Shown: in pieces, positions 19,116 through 28,073 of the stretch | Numbering within the stretch: the stretch's first letter is position 1 | How the letters are laid out: each line of letters begins with the position of its first letter | DNA from: Roseiflexus sp. RS-1 | Lineage (GTDB): Bacteria > Chloroflexota > Chloroflexia > Chloroflexales > Roseiflexaceae | Direction: 5' to 3' | Length of the DNA stretch: 64,000 nucleotides | NCBI RefSeq assembly: GCF_000016665.1 | Contig: NC_009523.1 | Coordinates: forward strand, 248,001 to 312,000 | The notes under the pieces: generated by a model | Databases searched by the model: none | The model's input: only the letters and a program-made list of their open reading frames with translations | Told to the model about the DNA's origin: nothing | Translations under genes and position numbers: made by a program

Positions 19116-20205
19116 TGTGCAACGCTGCCTCCAGATCACGGTATGTGCGCATCCGGCGGAGATCGACGCCGATTCCGACCAATGCCTGCGCAACTTCGGG
19201 ACGAATACCAACCAGCACTGCTTCTGCGCCGAGCAACCGCGCCTGCTGGACAACTGCGAGCAGACCCTGGGCGACCTGGCTATCCACCAGCGGCACGCCG
19301 CTGATATCCAGGATCAGGCGCTGCGCTGTGGAACGTTCGAGCGCATGCAGCGCCCGGCTCTGCAACGTCTGCAACCGCTCCGTATCGAGCGCGCCGACCA
19401 GGGGCACGATCAGAGTATCGGCGCTGACCGGCAACACCGGAACGCTCAACCCCTGAATGATCGCGCGCTGCTGACGATTCTCCTCCAGCAGGCGCTCCTG
19501 GGCGGCGGCGCGCGCCTCGACCTCTGCCAGCGCCTGTTGCAACTCCTGGGTGCGTTCGGCGATTCTGGTTTCCAGCGTTGCCTGGAGTTCTTCCAGGCGC
19601 TGATTGCGCTGCTGCGATTCGTGCAGCGCAACCCGCAGCGTCTGACCGAATCGTATCGTGAAAATGCCCAGCACAATCGCAACAACCACAAATCCGCCCA
19701 GGTCGCCGCCGATATTCCCCGGACGGGACGCGGCAATCCCGACCAGCGGAACACCAAGCGTCTCAAGAATAGCGGTGACGGCCACGCTGATGCTGCTCAG
19801 CACAATGGTCACCGTGACCAGGCGCTCTTGACCCATCAACCCGGCAAGCACGATCGGCAGGGCGAAGGTAAACAGCATCGCCCCGCTGCTGCGCACACCG
19901 GTGGTAAGCAGCGCTGCGCTGATCACCAGGAGAAGCCCGATACAACCAAGCATAAGCGCCGCCGGGAAGCGACCGCGCCGTACAAGCGCAATGCCAGCGA
20001 GTTGCACCGGAATTCCGGTCCAGATAATGCCCATAACGATTAACCGTTCTGTCATTGGCAGCGGCGCGAGGAGCGTCACGAATGACCCGGCGAACGAAAG
20101 CGCCGCCACTACCAGCAGCATTGTCTGGAGCAACGTCGCCTGCCGGTATGCCGTCACATCGGTGTATGGCAGCGTGCGCATCCAGCGCATAAACGGATCG
20201 AGCAT
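19105..20205 (-). CDS. Membrane protein with C-terminal STAS domain (anti-anti-sigma type)
   Basis: 366 residues. Six likely membrane helices span about 22-200. A coiled coil follows at about 205-265 (QQRNQRLEELQATLETRIAE). The last ~115 residues form a STAS domain with VPLVGALDTERLQTLQ and the LILDISGVPLVDSQVAQGLL segment, where the conserved Asp-Ser-Gln spans the site phosphorylated in SpoIIAA/RsbS. Membrane-linked RsbR-like stress signalling is a fair guess. Start at 20205 has GGAG 8 bp upstream; the longer frame is not supported. Confidence 0.85.
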   Translation of the reverse strand: MLDPFMRWMRTLPYTDVTAYRQATLLQTMLLVVAALSFAGSFVTLLAPLPMTERLIVMGIIWTGIPVQLAGIALVRRGRFPAALMLGCIGLLLVISAALLTTGVRSSGAMLFTFALPIVLAGLMGQERLVTVTIVLSSISVAVTAILETLGVPLVGIAASRPGNIGGDLGGFVVVAIVLGIFTIRFGQTLRVALHESQQRNQRLEELQATLETRIAERTQELQQALAEVEARAAAQERLLEENRQQRAIIQGLSVPVLPVSADTLIVPLVGALDTERLQTLQSRALHALERSTAQRLILDISGVPLVDSQVAQGLLAVVQQARLLGAEAVLVGIRPEVAQALVGIGVDLRRMRTYRDLEAALHNGK

Positions 20206-20429
20206 AACGATCTCCAATCCTGTGTGAATGGGAGTTTTTCGTGCCAGGTGTGCGTCAGCGCTCCGCCCCCTCCTGGCAGCAAAGCGATCTTCCAGGGAAC
20301 GGCGGCGGCGCGCATGCCACATCTATTGAATCCAGTAATACCGAATGTTCTGGCCGTGGAGATGATGAAGATCAACAATATACACCGGTGTCCGTTCTGT
20401 CCGTAGAGTTGATGAAGATTGAGCATTAA

Positions 20430-20700
20430 ATCCGGTATGCGCCTCGTGCCGTCGGGCTAATGAAGATTGAGAAATAAATCCACTATCCCGCGCTAGCCGT
20501 GGGGCTGAAGCCCTCGGCTATCCAAGGCGAAGCCCGCCTGCGCGGGCTATACCGGATTATTTCTTCAAAGACCATACGCCCTCGGCTATCCAAGGCGAAG
20601 CCCGCCTGCGCGGGCTATACCGGATTATTTCTTCAAAGACCATACGCCCTCGGCTATCCAAGGCGAAGCCCGCCTGCGCGGAACGCGAACTCCAATGGTG
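20430..20700. repeat. Array of GCCCGCCTGCGCGGGC palindromic repeats
   Basis: Three tandem units of about 63 bp with the palindrome followed by TATACCGGATTATTTCTTCAAAG, preceded by single copies of the GATTGAG...TCCGC unit. The same unit types lie within the elements at 14155-14653 and 56186-56551. No gene is supported in 20206-21247. Confidence 0.85.
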
Positions 20701-20940
20701 ACCCTCTCGACCATCGGTTATCGGCTATGCAAGGCAAAGCCCGCCTGCGTGGAACGCGAACTCCAACGGCGACCCTCTCGACCATCGGCTATCGGTTATC
20801 GACTATCGGTTATCGGCTATGCAAGGCAAAGCCCGCCTGCGTGGAACGCGAACTCCAACGGCGACCCTCTCGACCATCGGCTATCGGCTATCGGTTATCG
20901 GTTATCGACTATCGGCTATCGGCTATCGGCTATCGGCGAC
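20700..20940. repeat. Compound tandem repeat with CTATCGG heptamer runs
   Basis: Three blocks share about 65 bp (GCAAGGCAAAGCCCGCCTGC ... CTCTCGACCATCGG); after each block a run of 7-bp units (CTATCGG, TTATCGG, ACTATCG variants) differs in length: about 2, 5 and 9 units. Confidence 0.85.
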
Positions 20941-21165
20941 GATCAGCCCTCAGCTCTGGAAGGTGAAGCCTGCCTGCGCGGGCTATACTGGATTTTATTC
21001 TTGAAATTCATTATTCTGATCGCTGCGTGTGGAGCGTGACGATCACTACGGTCGCCCAGTGTGGCATGTTCATCTGTCTACAAATGTGAGAATTGCTTAC
21101 GAACTCCGATCGGGTCGTGATAGTCATCCTGTAAGACATTGTATCATACATTGTTGCTCAGGGGA

Positions 21166-21194
21166 TTGACGCTTCTCCGCGCTTCCCCTACAAT
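21166..21194 (+). promoter_or_regulatory. Sigma70-type promoter for the phosphohexomutase gene
   Basis: TTGACG at 21166-21171 and TACAAT at 21189-21194 with a 17-bp spacer, 53 bp before the GTG start. Confidence 0.7.
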
Positions 21195-21247
21195 CGTCAC
21201 GGGCGTTTGCGCTCAATCTGTGCTCAGGACGTAACAGGAGTACGTGT

Positions 21248-22762
21248 GTGGCCCATCTTGATCTGAGCATGTTCAAAGCCTACGATATTCGCACGCCAGC
21301 GCAGCAGTTGACACTCGACCTGTCCGAGCGTCTGGCGTATGCCGAGGCATACTATTTTCGCGAGAACCTGGGGGTTCAGAAGGTTATTCTCTGCCGCGAT
21401 GCGCGTCTTTCCGGCGCGCGGTATCTCGAACAGGGCATTCGCATCTTTCGCGATCTCGGGTTCGAGGTGCTGGCAGCGCCGCAGGTCAGTTCCGCCTGTC
21501 TGTTCTACTATACGTGTATGCGTCATCCCGACGCGGCTGGCGTGATGTACGGCGCATCGCACAACCCTGGCGGCGACACGGGGCAGAAGATCGTCGCGCC
21601 GGGTGTGCAACCGATTGCGGATGGGTGCGGTCCCGGCGGCGGGTTGCAGACCATTCGCCGGTTGTACGAGCAGGGCGCGCGACCGCAGCGCATTGGCAGC
21701 GGGAAGTTGCGGATCGTCAACTATTTCGACGATTATGTGCGCGACTCGATGCGTCTGGCTGACGTCAGTCCGGGTGACCTGGCGGGGTTGCGGATCGTGC
21801 TCGATTTTCTCTCCGGCGCAGCCGGGCAGGAGATGATCCTGGCGTTCACCGCTGCTGGCGCGGAGATCGAGCCGCGCAATCTGGTGCCGGACGGTCATTT
21901 TCCTTCCGGCGCGCCCAATCCGGTTGTGCATGCGTCGATTGCGCCTTCGCTGGAAGTGCTGCGCAGCGGCAGGTTCGATCTCGGCATGTTTTTCGATGGC
22001 GACGGGGATCGGCTCGATATTGTTGCACCGGATGGCCGGCAGATCAGCCCGGCGTTCAACCTGATTGCGCTGGTGCCGCGTTTGCGCGCACTCTTTCCCG
22101 ACATACCGCACCCCAACGTGTATGTCGATCTGAAAGCCAACCCGCTGGCAATCATTCGCATTGCGCGGCAGGGGTTCGGCGTGCACGTCATTCGCAATGG
22201 TCACTCGCAGATCAAACAGGCGCTGGGAAAGAATGCGGCTGCCGGTTTCGTCGCTGCTGTGGAGGAATCGGCGCACTACTATCTCAATCTGCGACGGGAA
22301 GGTGCTGTCTTCCCGATTGAAAACACGCTCTTTTATGCACTATTGACGGCGCGCGCCTGGCGGGAAGATCCGGCGCTGTACCGCGACCTGCTCGATCTGC
22401 AACAGACGACCTTTCGTGAGCGCGAATGGGGGTATCATTTTCCGAATGATGACCTGCGCGCAGCAGCGCTGGCGGCAGTCGAGGAGGCGTTCGTGCGGAA
22501 TGGCTGGCAGGCGATGCATCGAATGGCGGACGGCGCCGCCATGGATGCGACCCTGCTCCGCGACGGTCTCCCCTTCGTGATCGACGCCGACACGCCGTTG
22601 ACCGAAGAGTGGACGCAGGTTGCGCAGCGCGCCTCGCAGAGTGAGCGTGGATTGGCGCGCTGGGAAGTGACCGCTGGCACAGCTGCACGCAGAGACGCCG
22701 CCGTGCGCCTGATTGAAGAAACTGTTCGTCGTTTCCAGGCGGGACAAAAATATGTGGGGTAG
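21248..22762 (+). CDS. Alpha-D-phosphohexomutase (phosphomannomutase/phosphoglucomutase family)
   Basis: Interconverts 1- and 6-phosphohexoses, feeding sugar-nucleotide synthesis. 504 residues. Phosphoserine 104 lies in YGASHNPGGDTGQK, a variant of TASHNP; the metal loop is DGDGDRLDI at about 250; and the sugar-recognition loop reads VEESAHYYL. Which hexose it prefers cannot be told from this. The GTG at 21248 follows AGGAG with 7-bp spacing. The helicase gene begins 5 bp after the stop. Confidence 0.9.
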   Translation: MAHLDLSMFKAYDIRTPAQQLTLDLSERLAYAEAYYFRENLGVQKVILCRDARLSGARYLEQGIRIFRDLGFEVLAAPQVSSACLFYYTCMRHPDAAGVMYGASHNPGGDTGQKIVAPGVQPIADGCGPGGGLQTIRRLYEQGARPQRIGSGKLRIVNYFDDYVRDSMRLADVSPGDLAGLRIVLDFLSGAAGQEMILAFTAAGAEIEPRNLVPDGHFPSGAPNPVVHASIAPSLEVLRSGRFDLGMFFDGDGDRLDIVAPDGRQISPAFNLIALVPRLRALFPDIPHPNVYVDLKANPLAIIRIARQGFGVHVIRNGHSQIKQALGKNAAAGFVAAVEESAHYYLNLRREGAVFPIENTLFYALLTARAWREDPALYRDLLDLQQTTFREREWGYHFPNDDLRAAALAAVEEAFVRNGWQAMHRMADGAAMDATLLRDGLPFVIDADTPLTEEWTQVAQRASQSERGLARWEVTAGTAARRDAAVRLIEETVRRFQAGQKYVG

Positions 22763-22767
22763 TAGCT

Positions 22768-25700
22768 ATGGACATCTTCAAGTTGCGCGACCATATCGTC
22801 AATGAGTTCGCCGCATATACGCAAAGTTTCCTGAACATTCTCGACCCCGATATTCGTGAGTTTGTGCAGCAAGAACTTGCGCGCGGCAAACTCTGGCCCG
22901 ATGCCCTCGTGCAACTCTCACCCGCCTACGACCGCTCTCTGACGGTTGCCGATCTGGTTGAACAGGGCATCCTGCATCCGCTCTGCCGTGATATTTTTCA
23001 GGTCGGCGGAGCGACGAAATCATCCCTGCGGCTCTACCGCCATCAGAAACAGGCCATCGATATGGCCGCCGCCGGTCGGCACTATGTGGTGACGACCGGA
23101 ACCGGTTCAGGCAAGAGCCTGACCTATATCATCCCGATTGTCAACCACATCCTGCGCAACCGTCCCGAAGATGGGCGTGTTCGTGCAATCATCGTCTACC
23201 CGATGAATGCGCTGATCAACTCACAGGCGCAGGCGATCAAGCGTTTCTTTGAGAATGCGTCCGGCAGGTGTCCGGTACGTTTTGCGCGCTACACCGGTCA
23301 GGAAAACGACGCGGAAAAAAAGGGCGTTCAGGAGAACCCGCCGCACATCCTGTTGACCAACTATGTGATGCTGGAATTGATGCTGACGCGCCCCGAGGAG
23401 TTTGCGTTTGTCGATGCCAGCGCCGCCAACCTGCAATTCGTGGTGCTCGACGAATTGCATACCTACCGCGGGCGTCAGGGCGCCGACGTGGCGATGCTGA
23501 TGCGGCGTCTGCGCGAGCGCTGCGGCAATCCGAACCTGATCTGCATTGGCACCAGCGCCACGATCGTCAGTGGCGAGTCGGTTGATGATCGGCGAGCGGG
23601 CGTTGCCCGTGTAGCCGAGACGATCTTCGGCGTGCCGTTCACTGCCGAGCAGGTGATCGAGGAAACGCTGATCTACGCAACCCCTGCGGCATCGATCACA
23701 AATGCAGAGTTGCGCGCGGCTCTCGAAGATAATCCTCCGGAACGCCTGGACTGGAATGCCTTTCAACGGCATCCGCTGGCGCGCTGGATCGAACAGACTT
23801 TCAGTTTGCGCACCGATGCACAGGGACGCCAGCGCCGCGCCGAGCCACGCACACTGCGTGACGGTGCACAGGCGCTTGCGCAGCAGACCGGCGTTCCTGT
23901 CGAACGGTGCGAGAAGTATCTCCGCCATTTCTTCGCCCTGGGCAGCAACGTCAGAGACCCGGAGGGCAATCCGGGGTTCGCCTTCAAACTGCACCAGTTC
24001 ATCTCCCAGGGCAGCGCCGTGTACAGCACGCTGGAACTTCCGCCAGCGCGTCATCTGACGCTCGAAGGGCAGCAGTATGTCGCCGGTTCGGACGGTGATC
24101 GGTTACTCTTCCCGCTTGTTTTCTGCCGCGAATGTGGTCAGCATTATGCGCTCTGCGCCTACGACGAGGAGCACGGTCAGGTTGTCCCGCGGCACCCGAT
24201 GCTGCGCGGCGAGGATGTGACCGAACCGGCGCGCGCCGGATACCTGCTGATCGGCGCCGACGCCTGGAGCGAGGAACTCGAGGACACGTTGCCCGACACG
24301 TGGTTTAATGTGCGCCGCAACGGGCGCACACTGAAGAAGGAGTATCGCGAGTTCGCACCAAAGCGCCTGTACGTGCGCCCCGACGGTCAGACGTTCGATC
24401 CGGAGCGGGTTGGCGCCCGTCCTGGCGGTGCAGTGGACGCCTGGTTTCTTGCTGCGCCGTTTCTCACATGCCTCTCCTGCGGCGCGGTGTACACCCGCAG
24501 AGACAGGGACGACTTTCGGAAACTGGCGCGCCTGAGCAGCGAGGGGCGCAGCACGGCGACCACGCTGATCTCGCTGAGCGCCATCGAAGCGATGCACACC
24601 ACCGACCTCGATCCGAAAGCGCGCAAATTGCTCAGTTTTACCGATAATCGCCAGGATGCGTCGTTGCAGGCGGGCCATTTCAACGACTTTGCCGCCGTCA
24701 GTCTGTTGCGGGCTGCAATCGCTGCTGCGCTGCAGAAAGCTTCGCCTTCCAATCCACTGACCCACCTGACTATCGCACCAGCGGTGTTCAGGGAACTCAA
24801 CCTGCCGCAGGAGGCGTATGCGCGCACCGTCGGCGAATATGGCGGCGCCCGGCGACGCAACGAGGAAGTGCTGACCGCGTATCTGGAGTATCGCATCTTC
24901 GAGGACCTGCGCCGCTCATGGCGCGTGACGCAACCCAACCTGGAACAGTGCGGTTTGCTGCGGATCGACTATCTCGACCTGCACGATCTCTGTGCTGATG
25001 ATCGACCGTGGCAGCGTCACCCGGTTCTGGCGGCTACGCCGCCTGATCAGCGCGAGCGCACCATCCGCGCCCTGCTCGACCATATGCGGCGCGAACTGGC
25101 AATCGATGCACCCTGTCTCGATCCGGAACAGCAACCAGAACTGCTCCGCCGCGTCGATGCTGCGCTCAAAGAGCCATGGGTCTTCGATGAAGCCGAAAAG
25201 CGCCCAAATGGGTTGCGCATGGCGACGCGCTTCGTGCTCCCCGGCGACGATACGAACGTTCCCGGCGCGCGAAGCCTCTCCCGATACAGCCGCGCAGGGC
25301 GCTTCCTGCGCTCATCGGCAGCCTGGAGCGCGCTCGAAGCGCCGCTCGATGATCAGGAGTATGCGGCGCTGCTGACGACATTGTTCGAGATCCTGATGGG
25401 CGCGGGGATTCTGGTTGACGTGACTGTGCGGCGCGGACTGCGCGCATTTCAGATCCGGCGCGATGCGTTGCTGTGGTTGCCCGGTGATGGAACGCCGCCG
25501 CTGCCTGATCCGATCCGTTCCCAACGAATGACGACTGTTGCACGGGCGGCGTCTGACGACACGCAGAACGGCGCTGCTCGCACCCCGGCGAATGCCTTCT
25601 TTTCCAGGTTCTACCTCCGTCCGCCAGAGCGGTTGCTGCGGATCGAAGGGCGGGAGCACACGGGACAGGTAACGCAGGAAGACCGTCAGGAGCGCGAGCG

Positions 25701-27903
25701 ACGCTTCCGTGAAGGCGAACTTCCGGTGCTCTTCTGCTCGCCAACTATGGAACTGGGGATCGACATCGCCGACCTGAATGCGGTTCATATGCGCAACATG
25801 CCGCCAACCCCCGCCAACTATGCGCAGCGATCCGGTCGAGCAGGGCGCAGCGGTCAACCCGCGCTGGTCATCACCTACTGTTCGACCGCCAGCGGGCACG
25901 ACCAGTATTTCTTTCAGCGCCCGAAGGACATGGTCGCCGGGGCAGTGGCAGCGCCGCAGATCGACCTGACCAACGAAGATTTGCTGAAGGCGCATGTCCA
26001 CGCGATCTGGCTGGCGGAGACGGGGCTTGATCTGAAACGCTCAATGCTCGACCTGATCGATGCCGGCGCGCCAGACCTGCCGCTCAAATCGGAGGTGCAG
26101 GAACACATCATGCTGGACGATTCCCGCCGGGCAGCGTGTGTCGCCCGGGCGCGGCGCGCCTTCGGCGGGCTGCTCGCATCTCTTCCAGGCGAATGGTTCG
26201 ACGAGGGGTGGCTGGAGCGGGTCATCAACGACGCGCCGCGTCACTTCGACGAGGCTTGCAACCGCTGGCGACAACTCTACACCGATGCGCGGGCGCAGTT
26301 AAACGAAGCGCGTCGCATCACCGACGACTGGCACCGCGGCATCGGCACGCGCGAGATTGCCGACGATGCCGAACAGCGTGAGAAAGAAGCGAAACGCCAG
26401 ATCGATCTGCTGTGCAGCCACGAGCGTTCCAGCAGCGAAAGCGACTTCTACCCCTACCGCTACTTCGCCAGCGAGGGGTTTCTCCCCGGTTACAACTTCC
26501 CGCGTCTGCCGGTGCGCGCATTTCTGGCGCACAGACTGGGAGAAGGGGTTTACCTGGCTCGACCGCGTTTCCTGGCGATCCGCGAGTTTGGTCCGCAAAA
26601 CATCATTTACCACGAAGGGCGCAAATATCGCGTGACCCGCACCACCATCCCGGCTGGTGATGCAAGCCGTCGCTTTCTGCGCGCAAAGATCTGTCGCGCC
26701 TGCGGCTACTTCCACGAAGGCGGCGATGCCGATGTCTGCGACCAGTGCGGCTTACTGCTCACCGGTCAGAATACAACGATCCTGCCGACCCTCTTCGAGA
26801 TGAGCACCGTCATCGCCACCCCCGCCGACCGGATCACCTGTGAAGAGGAAGAACGTGTTCGCAAGGGGTACAATCTGGAAATGTTCTACCAGTTTGCGCG
26901 GGGACCGCACGGCGCTCGCCGTGATACAGGCAATGTTCAACTGGAGACGGCGGAAGGGCGCCAGGAGCATATTGCGCTCACCTATGCGCCAACGGCGACG
27001 ATCTGGCAGGTGAATCACGGCTGGAAGCGCTCGAATAACGGCTTTGCGCTCAACGTGCGCAGTGGCGAATGGGGAAGCGACCCCGCCGATGATGATGATA
27101 ACGAAGCTGATCCAGGTCAGCGGAACGAAGATGTGCGCACGGGCGTGCGGCTCGTGGTGCGCGACACGCGCAATCTGCTCGTTGTTGAACTGCCGCCGTC
27201 GCTCGCCGCGCAGGAACAGGTTGCGGCAAGCCTGCAGTATGCGTTGCAATCCGGCATCACCGTCGCTTTCCAGCTCGAAGAGCAAGAGTTGAGTTCCAGA
27301 CGTCTCGGTTCAGGTGCGACGACGCGCCTGATCTTCTGGGAAGCCGCCGAGGGAGGAGCGGGAGTGCTGCGACGGTTGGTGGAGGAGCCGGAAGCGCTTG
27401 CGCGGGTCGCGCGCGCTGCGCTCGAACTCTGCCACTACGATGAACATGGACAGGAGCGCAGTGATGTTGGAGAATGCGTGCGCGCCTGCTACCGCTGCCT
27501 CCTCTCGTACAGCAACCAGCCCGACCACGGGCTGCTCGACCGCCGCTCCATCCGCGATCTCCTGATCGATCTGTCCCGGTCACGGGTGCAGCGCCAGCGC
27601 CACGATGATCGTGATACACCCGAGCACACCGCGCTACCCGCCGTCTCTCCCGCCATTGCGCGGGTGCTGACTGCCATCCGCGACCTGGGCGGGCGTGAAC
27701 CGGATCAGATCCTGCCCGATCTGGACGGCTGCCGCCCACACCTCGTCTATCGTCCAGGCTACTGCATTCTCTGCCCGGAAGCGGGTGAAGACCTCGCTCC
27801 TCTGCGCGCTACCCTGGAAGAGTCCGGGTATGCGGTCGTCGTCATTCACCCGAACGACGATGTGGCCGCAGTGCTGGGATCATACGACTTCTGGCGCATG
27901 TGA
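22768..27903 (+). CDS. Very large DEAD/DEAH-type helicase with C-terminal DUF1998 domain
   Basis: 1711 residues. Helicase domain 1 has Walker A TGTGSGKSL (about 110-118) and a DEAH-like box DELHTYRG (about 226). Helicase domain 2 contains STPMELGIDIADL-like FCSPTMELGIDIADL and the motif VI QRSGRAGRSGQ. Cys pairs that look like zinc sites occur at CRECGQHYALC, CLSCGAVY and ICRACG...CDQCG. The C-terminus has the DUF1998 signature CYRCLLSYSNQPDHGLLDRR. This domain plan resembles YprA/MrfA repair helicases and DrmA of DISARM, but the protein is much longer than YprA and no DrmB, methylase or PLD gene adjoins it. A DNA-repair role is my first guess. Confidence 0.88.
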   Translation: MDIFKLRDHIVNEFAAYTQSFLNILDPDIREFVQQELARGKLWPDALVQLSPAYDRSLTVADLVEQGILHPLCRDIFQVGGATKSSLRLYRHQKQAIDMAAAGRHYVVTTGTGSGKSLTYIIPIVNHILRNRPEDGRVRAIIVYPMNALINSQAQAIKRFFENASGRCPVRFARYTGQENDAEKKGVQENPPHILLTNYVMLELMLTRPEEFAFVDASAANLQFVVLDELHTYRGRQGADVAMLMRRLRERCGNPNLICIGTSATIVSGESVDDRRAGVARVAETIFGVPFTAEQVIEETLIYATPAASITNAELRAALEDNPPERLDWNAFQRHPLARWIEQTFSLRTDAQGRQRRAEPRTLRDGAQALAQQTGVPVERCEKYLRHFFALGSNVRDPEGNPGFAFKLHQFISQGSAVYSTLELPPARHLTLEGQQYVAGSDGDRLLFPLVFCRECGQHYALCAYDEEHGQVVPRHPMLRGEDVTEPARAGYLLIGADAWSEELEDTLPDTWFNVRRNGRTLKKEYREFAPKRLYVRPDGQTFDPERVGARPGGAVDAWFLAAPFLTCLSCGAVYTRRDRDDFRKLARLSSEGRSTATTLISLSAIEAMHTTDLDPKARKLLSFTDNRQDASLQAGHFNDFAAVSLLRAAIAAALQKASPSNPLTHLTIAPAVFRELNLPQEAYARTVGEYGGARRRNEEVLTAYLEYRIFEDLRRSWRVTQPNLEQCGLLRIDYLDLHDLCADDRPWQRHPVLAATPPDQRERTIRALLDHMRRELAIDAPCLDPEQQPELLRRVDAALKEPWVFDEAEKRPNGLRMATRFVLPGDDTNVPGARSLSRYSRAGRFLRSSAAWSALEAPLDDQEYAALLTTLFEILMGAGILVDVTVRRGLRAFQIRRDALLWLPGDGTPPLPDPIRSQRMTTVARAASDDTQNGAARTPANAFFSRFYLRPPERLLRIEGREHTGQVTQEDRQERERRFREGELPVLFCSPTMELGIDIADLNAVHMRNMPPTPANYAQRSGRAGRSGQPALVITYCSTASGHDQYFFQRPKDMVAGAVAAPQIDLTNEDLLKAHVHAIWLAETGLDLKRSMLDLIDAGAPDLPLKSEVQEHIMLDDSRRAACVARARRAFGGLLASLPGEWFDEGWLERVINDAPRHFDEACNRWRQLYTDARAQLNEARRITDDWHRGIGTREIADDAEQREKEAKRQIDLLCSHERSSSESDFYPYRYFASEGFLPGYNFPRLPVRAFLAHRLGEGVYLARPRFLAIREFGPQNIIYHEGRKYRVTRTTIPAGDASRRFLRAKICRACGYFHEGGDADVCDQCGLLLTGQNTTILPTLFEMSTVIATPADRITCEEEERVRKGYNLEMFYQFARGPHGARRDTGNVQLETAEGRQEHIALTYAPTATIWQVNHGWKRSNNGFALNVRSGEWGSDPADDDDNEADPGQRNEDVRTGVRLVVRDTRNLLVVELPPSLAAQEQVAASLQYALQSGITVAFQLEEQELSSRRLGSGATTRLIFWEAAEGGAGVLRRLVEEPEALARVARAALELCHYDEHGQERSDVGECVRACYRCLLSYSNQPDHGLLDRRSIRDLLIDLSRSRVQRQRHDDRDTPEHTALPAVSPAIARVLTAIRDLGGREPDQILPDLDGCRPHLVYRPGYCILCPEAGEDLAPLRATLEESGYAVVVIHPNDDVAAVLGSYDFWRM

Positions 27904-28073
27904 TCAAAGCGCCTGAATGGTTAGCATCCCGTTATCCAGGGTTGTTATTTCTTTTCTTTGTGAAGTTTGACACAATATATTTCGTGTGATAGACTCGGTG
28001 CATCAGATGCCTCGTGCGATGGAACGCATGCATCTGTGGACTTCATCATCCTGCCTTCAGGAGGGCTACCGAT

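Noticed and set aside
20499-20966. 155-residue open frame in repeats
   Set aside because: Consists entirely of palindromic and heptamer repeats; no ribosome site.
22768-27903. Making the DUF1998 helicase part of the defence operon
   Set aside because: It lies 18 kb away on the other strand beside housekeeping genes.
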